Shown here piece after piece: positions 25,085 to 33,173 of a stretch of DNA of 42,080 bases (the stretch's first letter is position 1; each line of letters starts with the position of its first letter). The position numbers were made by a program, and so were the translations under genes. Under the pieces are notes generated by a model that was not told the origin of the DNA, did not search any database, and saw only the letters and a list, made by a program, of their open reading frames with translations. Origin of the DNA: an uncultured Bacilli bacterium (GTDB lineage Bacteria > Bacillota_I > Bacilli_A > RF39 > UBA660); assembly GCA_944371325.1 (NCBI GenBank), contig CALVXO010000002.1:1-42080 (forward strand). The letters are read 5' to 3'.

Positions 25085-25531
25085 TTAATTATAATATAAT
25101 CCTTTAATATTTGCCTCATCCAAAACATGACTTTTTATACTTTCTTTTAATTGCTCATAACTAAATCCTTCTTGTAAATCAAGTAAAGAATCTAAAGCAT
25201 AAACAGTTATATCATAATAATGAGGTTGATCTGGAGGTGCCATACCACCATAATTATTTCTATTAAAATCGTTTTTTCCTTCAATAAATTTATGTTTATT
25301 TAAACTGGCATTTTCTTCTAAATATGGTTTAGTAATATTAGCAACTAACCAATGAACAAAATCATGACCACATACTTTTATAGCATCAAAATCTTCAATT
25401 ATAACAGCAAATGAAACTGTATTTTCAGGATAATCTATAAATTCTAAAGGTATAGATAATTCCATATTGCCTCTTTTACCATATTTATCTAAAATAACAC
25501 CATTTATAATTCCAGAACTTTTTATTTTCAT
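25085..25531 (-). CDS. PEBP/YbhB-type protein (148 aa)
   Basis: Phosphatidylethanolamine-binding-protein family, of the bacterial YbhB/YbcL type. Family marks are SFAVIIEDFDA, FVHWLVANI and GGMAPPDQPHYYDITVYALD, which form the anion-binding pocket (Asp, His, and the PPD/PHxY stretch). No signal peptide, so cytoplasmic. Its ATG overlaps the murD stop (ATGA), so it is co-translated with murD. Cellular role unknown in bacteria. Confidence 0.93.
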   Translation of the reverse strand: MKIKSSGIINGVILDKYGKRGNMELSIPLEFIDYPENTVSFAVIIEDFDAIKVCGHDFVHWLVANITKPYLEENASLNKHKFIEGKNDFNRNNYGGMAPPDQPHYYDITVYALDSLLDLQEGFSYEQLKESIKSHVLDEANIKGLYYN

Positions 25532-26856
25532 TTTAAACTTTCAACAACTTTCTTAAATTCATCGCCTCTGTCTTCAAATTTAGCATATTGATCCCAAGAA
25601 GCACAAGCAGGACTTAATAAAATAACACTATTATCGATTGATAATTCATAAGCTTTTTTAATAGATTCTTCTAAGTTATCTTTTTTATAACAAGTAATAT
25701 TATTTTTGTTACAGAAATCTAATATTCTATCTTTAGTTTGACCATAACAAACAACTGCTTTTACATTCTTCATATGAGGTAACAAATCATCAAAAGAATG
25801 TCCTCTATCTAATCCACCTAATAATAAATAAGTTGGTTTATTAAATGAATCTAAGGCAATAATAGTTGAAACAACATTAGTCGCTTTTGAATCATTATAA
25901 AACTCTCTTGTATTTAATGTTTTAACATACTCTAATCTATGTTCTACACCTGAAAAATTAGTTAATACTTTTCTAATTACATCATTTGAAACATTAAATT
26001 GTTTAGCAACAACAATTGCACACATAATATTTTCATAATTATGTTTTCCTTTTAATTTTATTTCATTTAATTTAATAATTTCTTCTTTATAGTAAATTGC
26101 ATCATTTTTAATACATGCATCACAATCTTTATAAGCAGAAAAATATATTTTTTTAGATTTTATATCTTTTGTATTATCTAATACATCATTATTTCCAGCA
26201 TTTAATATTGCAATATCATTACTAGTATGATGATTAAATATTTTTACTTTATTCTTAATATAATTTTCATATGTTTTAAAGTGATCTAAATGAACTTGAG
26301 TTAAATTAGTCAAAACACCAATATCAATTTTAAAATCTTTAAAATCATGCATTTGATGACCTGAAACTTCTAAAACTAAAATATCGTTTTCTTTAACACT
26401 ATCTAATAATGAACACATAGGATAACCTATATTACCACCTAAATGAACAGGTAATCCAGCTTCTTTTAATATATTATAAGTTAATGTAGTTGTAGTTGTT
26501 TTTCCATTACTTCCTGTAATACCAACTATTTTTACATTTTTAGGTAGATAATGATAAGCTACTTCTAATTCATTTATAATTGGAATATTTAAATCATTTG
26601 CTTTTAAACAAACAGGATGATCTAATTTTATTCCAGGATTTTTAACAACATAGTTAAAACTATCATCTAATAATTCTTCCGGTTTATCAGTTATTATTAA
26701 ATTAACACCTAACTCTTTTAATTCTTTTACTTTATTTTCATCTTGTTCTTTCATATCGGTAATTACAATATCACAATTATGTTTAGCTAGTACTTTAGCT
26801 ACTTCATAACCAGATCTTGCCATACCTAATATAAACATTTTTTTATTATTATACAT
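25528..26856 (-). CDS. murD: UDP-N-acetylmuramoylalanine-D-glutamate ligase MurD (442 aa)
   Basis: Adds D-Glu to UDP-MurNAc-L-Ala in the cytoplasmic stage of peptidoglycan synthesis. The ATG at 26856 follows AGGTGATAA; a GTG three codons earlier is less well placed. N-terminal Rossmann domain (LGMARSGYEVAK), central ATPase GITGSNGKTTTTTL (P-loop), VLEVSGHQM, LTNLTQVHLDHFKTY, and C-terminal SGVEHRLEYV, FYNDSKATN and LLGGLDRG. Normal length. First gene of a pair with the PEBP gene. Confidence 0.97.
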   Translation of the reverse strand: MYNNKKMFILGMARSGYEVAKVLAKHNCDIVITDMKEQDENKVKELKELGVNLIITDKPEELLDDSFNYVVKNPGIKLDHPVCLKANDLNIPIINELEVAYHYLPKNVKIVGITGSNGKTTTTTLTYNILKEAGLPVHLGGNIGYPMCSLLDSVKENDILVLEVSGHQMHDFKDFKIDIGVLTNLTQVHLDHFKTYENYIKNKVKIFNHHTSNDIAILNAGNNDVLDNTKDIKSKKIYFSAYKDCDACIKNDAIYYKEEIIKLNEIKLKGKHNYENIMCAIVVAKQFNVSNDVIRKVLTNFSGVEHRLEYVKTLNTREFYNDSKATNVVSTIIALDSFNKPTYLLLGGLDRGHSFDDLLPHMKNVKAVVCYGQTKDRILDFCNKNNITCYKKDNLEESIKKAYELSIDNSVILLSPACASWDQYAKFEDRGDEFKKVVESLK

Positions 26857-26893
26857 ATTTATCACCTATTACATTATATCACTTTTTTATAAA

Positions 26894-26930
26894 AAAAGAA
26901 AAAATTGTAATATTCCATACAATTTTTATA
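26894..26930 (-). terminator. yqeY terminator
   Basis: AAAATTGTA / TACAATTTT hairpin with a long U-run on the minus strand, overlapping the stop of yqeY. Confidence 0.85.
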
Positions 26931-27369
26931 AATTATTTAATCTTTCTTTTACTAATTTATTAACTAATGACATGTCAGCTTTACCTTTTAATAAAGGTGA
27001 TATTTTACCCATAACCTTTCCAGTGTCTGCTGCATTAGTTGGATTTACTTCATTAAACACTTCATCAATAACTTTATTAATTTCTTCTTCACTCATCATA
27101 GCAGGCATATATTTTTCTAAGATGTTTATTTCTTTTTCAGTTTGTTTAATTAATTCAGTTCTTCCACTTTTTTCTAAGTCAGCAATAGTTTCTTTTCTTG
27201 TTTTAATTTGTTTTGAAATAACAGCTACTATTTCATCATCTGTTAATTCTCTTTTTTTATTAATTTCTTCTAATTGAATAGCTCCTTTGACCATTCTTAC
27301 AACATTAAGTAAATCTTTGTTTTGATTTTTCATTGCATTTTTTAAATCAATCATTATTCTTTCTCTCAT
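26926..27369 (-). CDS. yqeY: YqeY/GatB-related protein (147 aa)
   Basis: YqeY family, related to the tail domain of the amidotransferase subunit GatB; may act on tRNA, exact function unknown. Helical N-terminus with MIDLKNAMKNQNKDLL and VRMVKGAIQLEE, then ILEKYMPAMMSEEEI and GKVMGKISPLLKGKADMSLV. Usual length. Directly downstream of rpsU, an arrangement widespread in Firmicutes. Confidence 0.95.
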   Translation of the reverse strand: MRERIMIDLKNAMKNQNKDLLNVVRMVKGAIQLEEINKKRELTDDEIVAVISKQIKTRKETIADLEKSGRTELIKQTEKEINILEKYMPAMMSEEEINKVIDEVFNEVNPTNAADTGKVMGKISPLLKGKADMSLVNKLVKERLNNL

Positions 27370-27405
27370 AAATTATCCCTTTCTAATTTAAAAAAGCCCA
27401 AAGGC

Positions 27406-27597
27406 TTAATTATAATTTCTTTCACGACGACGACTATTTTTAATAGCTTCTTTTTTAGCTTCTCTTCTTCTTTCTCCTGGTTTACTATAGTGTTCTCTTT
27501 TTCTTACTTCTTTTAGGAGGCCATCTTTAACATTTTTTTGTTTAAACATTTTTAATGCACCATCAACATTACCATTTTTAACTATAACTTTTGACAT
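27406..27597 (-). CDS. rpsU: 30S ribosomal protein S21 (63 aa)
   Basis: Small-subunit protein near the anti-Shine-Dalgarno end of 16S rRNA. The ATG at 27597 follows GGAGGGATC; upstream in-frame extension is not supported. MSKVIVKNGNVDGALKMFKQ, then the basic tail KKEAIKNSRRRERNYN. The Lys/Arg-rich C-terminus is typical. First gene of the rpsU-yqeY unit; TTGACA at 27689-27684 is a likely -35. Confidence 0.97.
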   Translation of the reverse strand: MSKVIVKNGNVDGALKMFKQKNVKDGLLKEVRKREHYSKPGERRREAKKEAIKNSRRRERNYN

Positions 27598-27776
27598 ATG
27601 ATCCCTCCTTCCACACAACTACTTGAGATTATATCACCTTTTTCTTTATTTTACAATAGTTTTTATTGTTTTTTGTTCACTTTTGTCAATAATTTATAAA
27701 ATTATAATACTTATTATTTATTGTTTAAAAAAACAAGAATATAAATTATTTAACTTCTTGTTTTTAACAAACTATA

Positions 27777-28346
27777 TTATTGTTGTTTAATTAATGTATA
27801 TGTTTTGCCTTTTATTTCACCTAAAAATTGACTAGTTAAATCATCACTTTGTTCTTGATGAATATGCATATTTTCATATGACTGGTAATTTGATAAATCA
27901 TCAACATCAATCAATGCTGTATTTTCTTTAATTTGAGGTTCTTCTCGCGGAGTAAAAATTCTAACTCTTGCGTTTGTTTTATTGTAATATTTAGTAAAAT
28001 TATCATAATTTATAATTTTATTTCTTTTTAAATCTACAAATTTAGCGCCACCAACATCATAAACTTCATCATCAATTAATGTCAAAATTGCAACATGTCT
28101 AACTTGTGATAAACTAAGTATTACTTTAGTTAACTCTTGTGAATATTTTTTTAAATTTTGATTTGTTTTTATTTTATCAAATAATTCTTCTACTTTACCA
28201 TTAGTTTTTCTATTTTTTAATATTTCTTCATACTCTTCATCTGTTAATAATTCTTGTCGATTTTCAATTACTGCCAAATAAAGTTCATTTAATTGTTTTG
28301 ATAAAAGAATTTTGTTTAGATCTTCTTGTGAAAACTTTTTTATCAT
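27777..28346 (-). CDS. Unrecognised 189-aa cytoplasmic protein
   Basis: The ATG at 28346 is 1 nt after the stop of the previous gene, with AAGGGG as ribosome site. Helical N-terminal half (QEDLNKILLSKQLNELYLAV) and a beta-rich second half with VRHVAILTLIDDEVYDVGG, ARVRIFTPREEP and ENMHIHQEQSDD. No membrane segment, signal or known motif. It forms a translationally coupled pair with the 202-aa gene. It is followed by a hairpin (AAAACAAGA / TTCTTGTTTT, about 27730-27768) that probably ends transcription. Confidence 0.75.
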   Translation of the reverse strand: MIKKFSQEDLNKILLSKQLNELYLAVIENRQELLTDEEYEEILKNRKTNGKVEELFDKIKTNQNLKKYSQELTKVILSLSQVRHVAILTLIDDEVYDVGGAKFVDLKRNKIINYDNFTKYYNKTNARVRIFTPREEPQIKENTALIDVDDLSNYQSYENMHIHQEQSDDLTSQFLGEIKGKTYTLIKQQ

Positions 28347-28347
28347 A

Positions 28348-28956
28348 TTAATCAATCCCCTTTGTTTTTATCAATTGACGTCCATTGTCAGTTTCTAATT
28401 TTTTATTTAAATTATAGCTAATTATAAATTTAGTAATGCTATCATCTTTATAAGATGATGATAAATGTTTATCTTCACTAATATCTAATTCACATTTTAT
28501 ATTATTTTCTTCAAACATTTTTAATAATTTACTAAAATTCAAATAAATATAATCGTATTTTATAAATTCATTTTTTCTAACAAAATCTAAAAAAAATTCT
28601 CTTGTTTCACGATTTGTTTCGTATCTAAAGACAACAATAATCTTATCCTTATCTTCAATTATAAAATCAATAAAATTTTTGTCATTATATACTTCATCAA
28701 ATTCACCACAAAAAAACAAATTAAAATTTAAATGTTCTTCTAATTCATTATTATTACATTCATTATTTACAATCAAATTAATTATTTTGTTTTGAGCAAA
28801 AATTAAAGTATTTTCATCCATATTTCTATATAGATTTAAACTTTTGTAATCATTAATTAATTGAACACCACCTTTAATCATTTTTGGTGAAATAAGTATA
28901 TATTTTTTATCCTTATAATCATTTATTTCTTTTATTATTTTATCTCTTAAATTCAT
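28348..28956 (-). CDS. Unrecognised 202-aa protein
   Basis: Good AAGGAGGTATAA ribosome site. Alternating helices and strands with YILISPKMIKGGVQLIND, FCGEFDEVY, DKIIVVFRYETNRETREFF and YDYIYLNFSKLLKMF. This could be an alpha/beta fold but no family is recognised. No Cys cluster, signal or membrane segment. Operon partner of the 189-aa gene. Confidence 0.75.
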   Translation of the reverse strand: MNLRDKIIKEINDYKDKKYILISPKMIKGGVQLINDYKSLNLYRNMDENTLIFAQNKIINLIVNNECNNNELEEHLNFNLFFCGEFDEVYNDKNFIDFIIEDKDKIIVVFRYETNRETREFFLDFVRKNEFIKYDYIYLNFSKLLKMFEENNIKCELDISEDKHLSSSYKDDSITKFIISYNLNKKLETDNGRQLIKTKGID

Positions 28957-29009
28957 TTTATACCTCCTTAAAAAATATATATTATTGTAACATTATTTTA
29001 ATTAATAAT

Positions 29010-29339
29010 TTAAATATGTTTTGTCTTTGCATAAATAATATTGCTTTCTGAATTGGTCAAAGATTCTTTTTCTTTATATCTTCTTATTGTATAATCACAT
29101 AATTCTTTTAATGCAATAACTGTTCCTTTTTTTGTTACTTTCATTTTGCATAATTCTAATAATTCATCACTTATATTAGTAAATCCATTTTGTATAAAAT
29201 ACAATTTGAAATCACAATAATTGTCAAATAAATATACAAATTTTATTTCTGATTCTATACATGAATATTTTTTTAATTTTATTTCTTTCAAATGAAGTAA
29301 TAAAATAAATAATTTTGCTTCTATATCTAATTTTTTCAT
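29010..29339 (-). CDS. Unrecognised 109-aa protein
   Basis: Small, Lys/Leu-rich, mostly helical protein (MKKLDIEAKLFILLLHLKEI) with four Cys spread through it. AAAGGAG ribosome site and an extended -10 (TGTTATAAT) upstream, after the terminator of the bacteriocin-like locus, so it is transcribed separately. It has no membrane segment, unlike most immunity proteins. Function unknown. Confidence 0.7.
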   Translation of the reverse strand: MKKLDIEAKLFILLLHLKEIKLKKYSCIESEIKFVYLFDNYCDFKLYFIQNGFTNISDELLELCKMKVTKKGTVIALKELCDYTIRRYKEKESLTNSESNIIYAKTKHI

Positions 29340-29410
29340 AAATAAAATCTCCTTTGTGCATGTATTATAACATATTTTTTATTAATCTGGTACATTTTTT
29401 AATAACTAAA

Positions 29411-29432
29411 AAGAATGGATCAACCCATTCTT
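29411..29432 (-). terminator. Terminator of the bacteriocin-like operon
   Basis: AAGAATGG / CCATTCTT hairpin, 6-nt loop, U-run on the minus strand, immediately after the third peptide's stop. Confidence 0.88.
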
Positions 29433-29588
29433 TTAAACTGGACAAGAAGTTAAACATCTAATAGAAGAACCTACTAAATTGCCAAACTTAAATAATATTT
29501 CAACACATATAGGAAATAAAGGTAATAAACAAATTATTATAATTGCTAATATAATTTGTTTATAATAATTTTTTATTATACTGGACAC
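29433..29588 (-). CDS. 51-aa hydrophobic peptide, possible third bacteriocin component or immunity peptide
   Basis: GTG start 13 nt inside the end of the previous peptide gene, with only a weak AGG ribosome site, so translational coupling is assumed. A membrane-like segment with IILAIIIICLLPLFPIC (about 12-28) is followed by FGNLVGSSIRCLTSCPV. The C-terminus resembles that of peptide 2 (LGSAIRRAMSGSMCPV): both share GS-[AS]-IR and end in CPV. No double-glycine leader. Four Cys. Small hydrophobic immunity peptides are common in such loci, so either role is possible. Ends exactly at the terminator. Confidence 0.55.
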   Translation of the reverse strand: MSSIIKNYYKQIILAIIIICLLPLFPICVEILFKFGNLVGSSIRCLTSCPV

Positions 29589-29737
29589 ATTGAACCTGAC
29601 ATTGCTCTTCTAATAGCACTTCCTAAACTTCTTCCTACATCCATTATTGCTTCAATTCCTTTATAAATTGAACTTAATAAACTTCCTGTAATACTTACTC
29701 CACCAACTATTTGTAACAATTCTTCTTTTTCTAACAT
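29576..29737 (-). CDS. Double-glycine-leader peptide 2 (53-aa precursor)
   Basis: Excellent ribosome site AGGAGGTGTTTT. Leader MLEKEELLQIVGG (13 residues) matches the EL-x-x-I-x-GG pattern cut by C39 peptidases. The predicted mature 40-residue peptide begins VSITGSLL, is amphipathic and cationic with a GRSLG (GxxxG) step and AIRRA, and ends SGSMCPV with a single Cys. Eleven nt after peptide 1 and five genes' worth of shared strand with the transporter. Bacteriocin or signalling peptide; antimicrobial action is inferred. Confidence 0.82.
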   Translation of the reverse strand: MLEKEELLQIVGGVSITGSLLSSIYKGIEAIMDVGRSLGSAIRRAMSGSMCPV

Positions 29738-29747
29738 AAAACACCTC

Positions 29748-29882
29748 CTAGTTACATTTAAGCGGTCTTATATAACCATCAATAACACCAATTAAAAATA
29801 TTACTCCAGCTCCAATTAATAAGCCTAAACCTAATCCTCCACCGGATATTTTTTGTAATTCTTTAGTTTCTAACTTTTCCAT
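29748..29882 (-). CDS. Double-glycine-leader peptide 1 (44-aa precursor)
   Basis: AAAGGAAT ribosome site; the ATG lies inside the last codons of the accessory gene (13-nt overlap). Leader MEKLETKELQKISGG (15 residues) is a classical C39-type leader. The predicted mature 29-residue peptide is strongly hydrophobic and glycine-rich, with GLGLGLLIGAG (several GxxxG steps), a likely membrane-spanning helix, then DGYIRPLKCN with one Cys. Together with peptide 2 it resembles the two-peptide (class IIb) bacteriocin layout. Too short to be detected by usual gene finders. Confidence 0.83.
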   Translation of the reverse strand: MEKLETKELQKISGGGLGLGLLIGAGVIFLIGVIDGYIRPLKCN

Positions 29883-30325
29883 TTTTTTATTCCTTTCTTT
29901 AATTCTTGATAAATTGTTGTTTTATTATTTTTTAAAACAATATCAATAATATTATTTTCTATTTTATCTTCTTCTTCTAAATTAAAATCTAATATAACTT
30001 GATAACACAATTTATCATCAATAGCAAAATATTCTTCACTTATTGAAACAACTTTAAAATCATACTCTTTATTATCCACTAATAAATTACTTTTAGATAA
30101 TTCATCTATTTTATCCCTCGCAACATAAATTATAGTATAAAATGAATCATCTATTTTTTTTACATATCCAAAATACGATTGATATAAATAATACTCATAT
30201 TTTAAAGAAATAATTATAAATATAACAAAACTAATAATTAAGAATATTATCCATAAAATAATTGATAAGGATGTTTTTTTATTAATAATATATGAGAAGT
30301 TATTATATATTTTTGGATAAATCAT
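29870..30325 (-). CDS. Short membrane accessory protein of the peptide exporter (151 aa)
   Basis: The ATG at 30325 lies in the end of the transporter gene with AAAGGAAAAG upstream; overlap supports coupling. One membrane segment (about 22-44) after a short cytoplasmic start, then an external domain with YLYQSYFGYVKKIDD, DFKVVSISEEY and YQVILDFNLEE. This has the topology of an HlyD-type accessory protein for C39 exporters, but at about a third of the usual length and without the long coiled coil. It may be a reduced accessory protein; homology is not certain. Confidence 0.72.
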   Translation of the reverse strand: MIYPKIYNNFSYIINKKTSLSIILWIIFLIISFVIFIIISLKYEYYLYQSYFGYVKKIDDSFYTIIYVARDKIDELSKSNLLVDNKEYDFKVVSISEEYFAIDDKLCYQVILDFNLEEEDKIENNIIDIVLKNNKTTIYQELKKGIKKWKS

Positions 30326-32342
30326 CAATTACTTTTCCTTTCTCTATTTTTATAACTTGATTAAATAAATCAATATTATCTAATCTATGTGATATAAAAA
30401 TTATTGTTTTATCTTTATATTCTTTTAATATATTTTTTATAATTATTCTTTCCATATTTGTATCAACTTGACTTAATCCTTCATCAATAATTAAAATATC
30501 AAAAGGATTTGCTAAAGCACGACTCAAAATAATTCTTTGCTTCTCGCCACCAGATAAATTAAAACCATTTTCTTCAATTAATGTTTTATAGCCTAATTGT
30601 GTCTTTTTAACAATTTCATCCACCAAACATATTTTAGATACTTTATAAATATCGTTACCAATATTGTTTTCTATAGTATCGGAAAATAAAATTTCATTTT
30701 GAGATACATAAACAATATTATTTAATTTGTAATCATTAATATCTATACCATTAATATATACTTTATCTCTTTTAACTTCATAATTTTGTTTTAAAATTTT
30801 AAATAAAGTACTTTTCCCACTACCACTACTACCTAATACCATAACTTTGCTTTTATTCTTTATTTTTAAATTAATATTGGATAAAACTTTGTTTATATCA
30901 TCAAAACTAAAACTTAAATTTTTAAATTCTATATCAAAATTAATTGGATTATTAATTGAAATATCCGATTTTTTATAATATAAATATAATATTTTTTTAA
31001 TAGATATTTTGGCTTGTTTTAAATTACTATCCAAATCAATAATGTTTCTAATAGGGTTTAAAAAATAAATAAGTAATGAATTAAAAGATAATAATAAACC
31101 AATTGTTATTGTATTATCCATTACTAAAATAATTCCTACTAATATGATAGTTATAAAACCAATATTATTTATTAATTCTTTCAGTATATATTGACAATTA
31201 TAACTACTATCTAATTCTTTTATTTTATTAGAATAAGTAGCGTATTTATCTTCAAAATTATGAATGATTTTGTTTTCTATATTACATCCCTTTATCGTTT
31301 CATAACCATTAATAGATTCAACCATATATGAAGTAACAGAGGCTTTATTTAATGTTGCTTCATCAATTAAGGTATTAAATTTATTTCTAAATATAAGAAT
31401 TATTAATAAATATAAAAGCATAATAATTAAACTTATAAAAAATAAAGTATCATTTAATATATACATAATTATTAAAGATAAAATAGTTAAAGGTAAATCA
31501 ATAAACAAACTTAAAGCTACTTTAGAAATCACTTCTCTTACAGCTTCTAAATCATTTATTTTTGATATTATTTCTCCTGTTGTATTATTCTTATAGTAAC
31601 GATAAGGAAGGTTTATAATTTGTTTAAAAGTATTAAAAGTAAGGTTAAAATCAACTTTTTGATTAATTAAAATAAGTATTTTATTTCTTAAGAAATCAGA
31701 TATTATTTTTAAAAAATAAACAATTAAAAATAATATAAATATAAGAATTATTTTAGATTTAGAAAACATAACATTATCAACCATATACTGCATATAAAAT
31801 GATGTGATAATAGAAAACATTGTAATAAAAATAGATATAATAATAACTTGAATTAATTGTTTGGTTGAGGATTTAATTATTTCTAAAATAAAATTTATAA
31901 ACGAGTTATTAGGGGTATTTATTATTTTCTTTATAGGGTATAAATAAATCAAGATATTATTAAATATTTTTTCAAATTCTATAAAACTCCAATACTTAAG
32001 CGTTCCCATCGGATCATTAATTAATATTTTTTTCTTTTTAAAATCTATTTTTTCAATTACAACGTAATGATTGTAGGAGTTATTTATAATTACATGCGCA
32101 ATACATGGAAGTATTACGTTTTCTTTTTTTAAATCTTTTAAATTACATCTAATTCCATAACTTTCAAAACCTAATTTTTTACTTGCTTCAATTAAATGAT
32201 AAGCAGTTGTCCCAGTTTTATCTGTTTTGCACATTTCCTTTAAATCATTAATATCAATATTACCTTTATACTGTCTAATTATATTAAGTAGACAACTAGG
32301 ACCACAATCTTTAAAACCTTCTTGCTTAATTCTTTTAAACAC
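30303..32342 (-). CDS. Peptidase-containing ABC transporter (C39, PCAT; 679 aa)
   Basis: Cleaves double-glycine leaders and exports the peptide. GTG start after GGGAGG. N-terminal C39 peptidase: QEGFKDCGPSC (Gln7, Cys13), NSYNHYVVI (His92) and INDPMG (Asp110), a complete catalytic set. Six-helix membrane domain about 150-440, then nucleotide-binding domain: Walker A GSSGSGKSTLF (about 500), signature LSGGEKQRIILSRAL, Walker B ILIIDEG, and the switch His in FISHRL. The length is slightly under the usual 700-720. Its two likely substrates are encoded 3' in the same operon. Substrate-specific receptors or kinases are absent. Confidence 0.95.
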   Translation of the reverse strand: MFKRIKQEGFKDCGPSCLLNIIRQYKGNIDINDLKEMCKTDKTGTTAYHLIEASKKLGFESYGIRCNLKDLKKENVILPCIAHVIINNSYNHYVVIEKIDFKKKKILINDPMGTLKYWSFIEFEKIFNNILIYLYPIKKIINTPNNSFINFILEIIKSSTKQLIQVIIISIFITMFSIITSFYMQYMVDNVMFSKSKIILIFILFLIVYFLKIISDFLRNKILILINQKVDFNLTFNTFKQIINLPYRYYKNNTTGEIISKINDLEAVREVISKVALSLFIDLPLTILSLIIMYILNDTLFFISLIIMLLYLLIILIFRNKFNTLIDEATLNKASVTSYMVESINGYETIKGCNIENKIIHNFEDKYATYSNKIKELDSSYNCQYILKELINNIGFITIILVGIILVMDNTITIGLLLSFNSLLIYFLNPIRNIIDLDSNLKQAKISIKKILYLYYKKSDISINNPINFDIEFKNLSFSFDDINKVLSNINLKIKNKSKVMVLGSSGSGKSTLFKILKQNYEVKRDKVYINGIDINDYKLNNIVYVSQNEILFSDTIENNIGNDIYKVSKICLVDEIVKKTQLGYKTLIEENGFNLSGGEKQRIILSRALANPFDILIIDEGLSQVDTNMERIIIKNILKEYKDKTIIFISHRLDNIDLFNQVIKIEKGKVIDDLSKNI

Positions 32343-32401
32343 TTTTTTACCTCCCTACTAGTTATATTAGCCAAAAGTGTAACGAATTCCTTCAAGAAGA
32401 T

Positions 32402-32430
32402 AAAAAAAATTGCATATTTTTGCAATTTTT
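32402..32430 (-). terminator. yebC terminator
   Basis: AAATTGCA / TGCAATTT hairpin with long U-run on the minus strand; isolates the bacteriocin-like operon from yebC. Confidence 0.85.
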
Positions 32431-33146
32431 TAAACATTAGCAACATTATGATATACATTAGATACATCTTCAACATCATCTAACATAGCTAATAATTTTT
32501 TAAACAATTCTAAATCTTCACCAGTTAACTCTACTTTTTCTTTAGCTAACATAGTTATTTCATCCATATCAAATGTAACATTAGGTAATACTTTAGTTAT
32601 ACTTTCTTTTATCTTAAATAAATCCTGTGGATCACCATAAATAATTATATCGTCATCTTCTTCGATATCTTTAATATCAACGTCATTTTCAATTAAAGCA
32701 TTAATGGTATCTTCCATGCTTAATCCTTTGAAACTTACAATACATAAATTATCATAATTATAGGATACACTACCTATATTACCCATTTTAATATGACATT
32801 TATTGACTACAGCTCTTAATTCACTAACACTTCTATTTACATTATCTGTTAAACATTCAACTATTAAAGTAGAACCTGCTGGTCCAAATAGTTCGTATGT
32901 ATTTTTTATATAAGTTTCATCAACACCACTATTTACTTTATCAATAGCTCTTTTAATAATATCTGATGGTACTTGTTCCTTTTTAGCTCTTTCTACTAAT
33001 CTTTTTAAAGATGCATTAGCTTCTAAACTTGTTCCACCATTTTTAGCAGCTTGATATATTTCTTTAGCATACATACTATATATTTTTCCTCTAGCTGCTC
33101 CTGTTTTTTGTATACTTGCTTTTCTTACTTCATAAGCTCTTCCCAT
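32430..33146 (-). CDS. YebC/PmpR family protein (238 aa)
   Basis: YebC/TACO1 family, recently linked to relief of ribosome stalling and earlier described as transcription regulators. MGRAYEVRKASIQKTGAARGK is the YeeN-type start (where classical YebC has GHSKW). Then IYSMYAKEIYQAAKNGG, VPSDIIKRAIDKV, YELFGPAGSTLIVECLTDN, NRSVSELRAVVNK and GSVSYNYDNLCIV. The length is normal. It has its own terminator and AGGTGATTTTAA before the ATG. Confidence 0.94.
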   Translation of the reverse strand: MGRAYEVRKASIQKTGAARGKIYSMYAKEIYQAAKNGGTSLEANASLKRLVERAKKEQVPSDIIKRAIDKVNSGVDETYIKNTYELFGPAGSTLIVECLTDNVNRSVSELRAVVNKCHIKMGNIGSVSYNYDNLCIVSFKGLSMEDTINALIENDVDIKDIEEDDDIIIYGDPQDLFKIKESITKVLPNVTFDMDEITMLAKEKVELTGEDLELFKKLLAMLDDVEDVSNVYHNVANV

Positions 33147-33173
33147 TTAAAATCACCTCTATATATTTTACAT

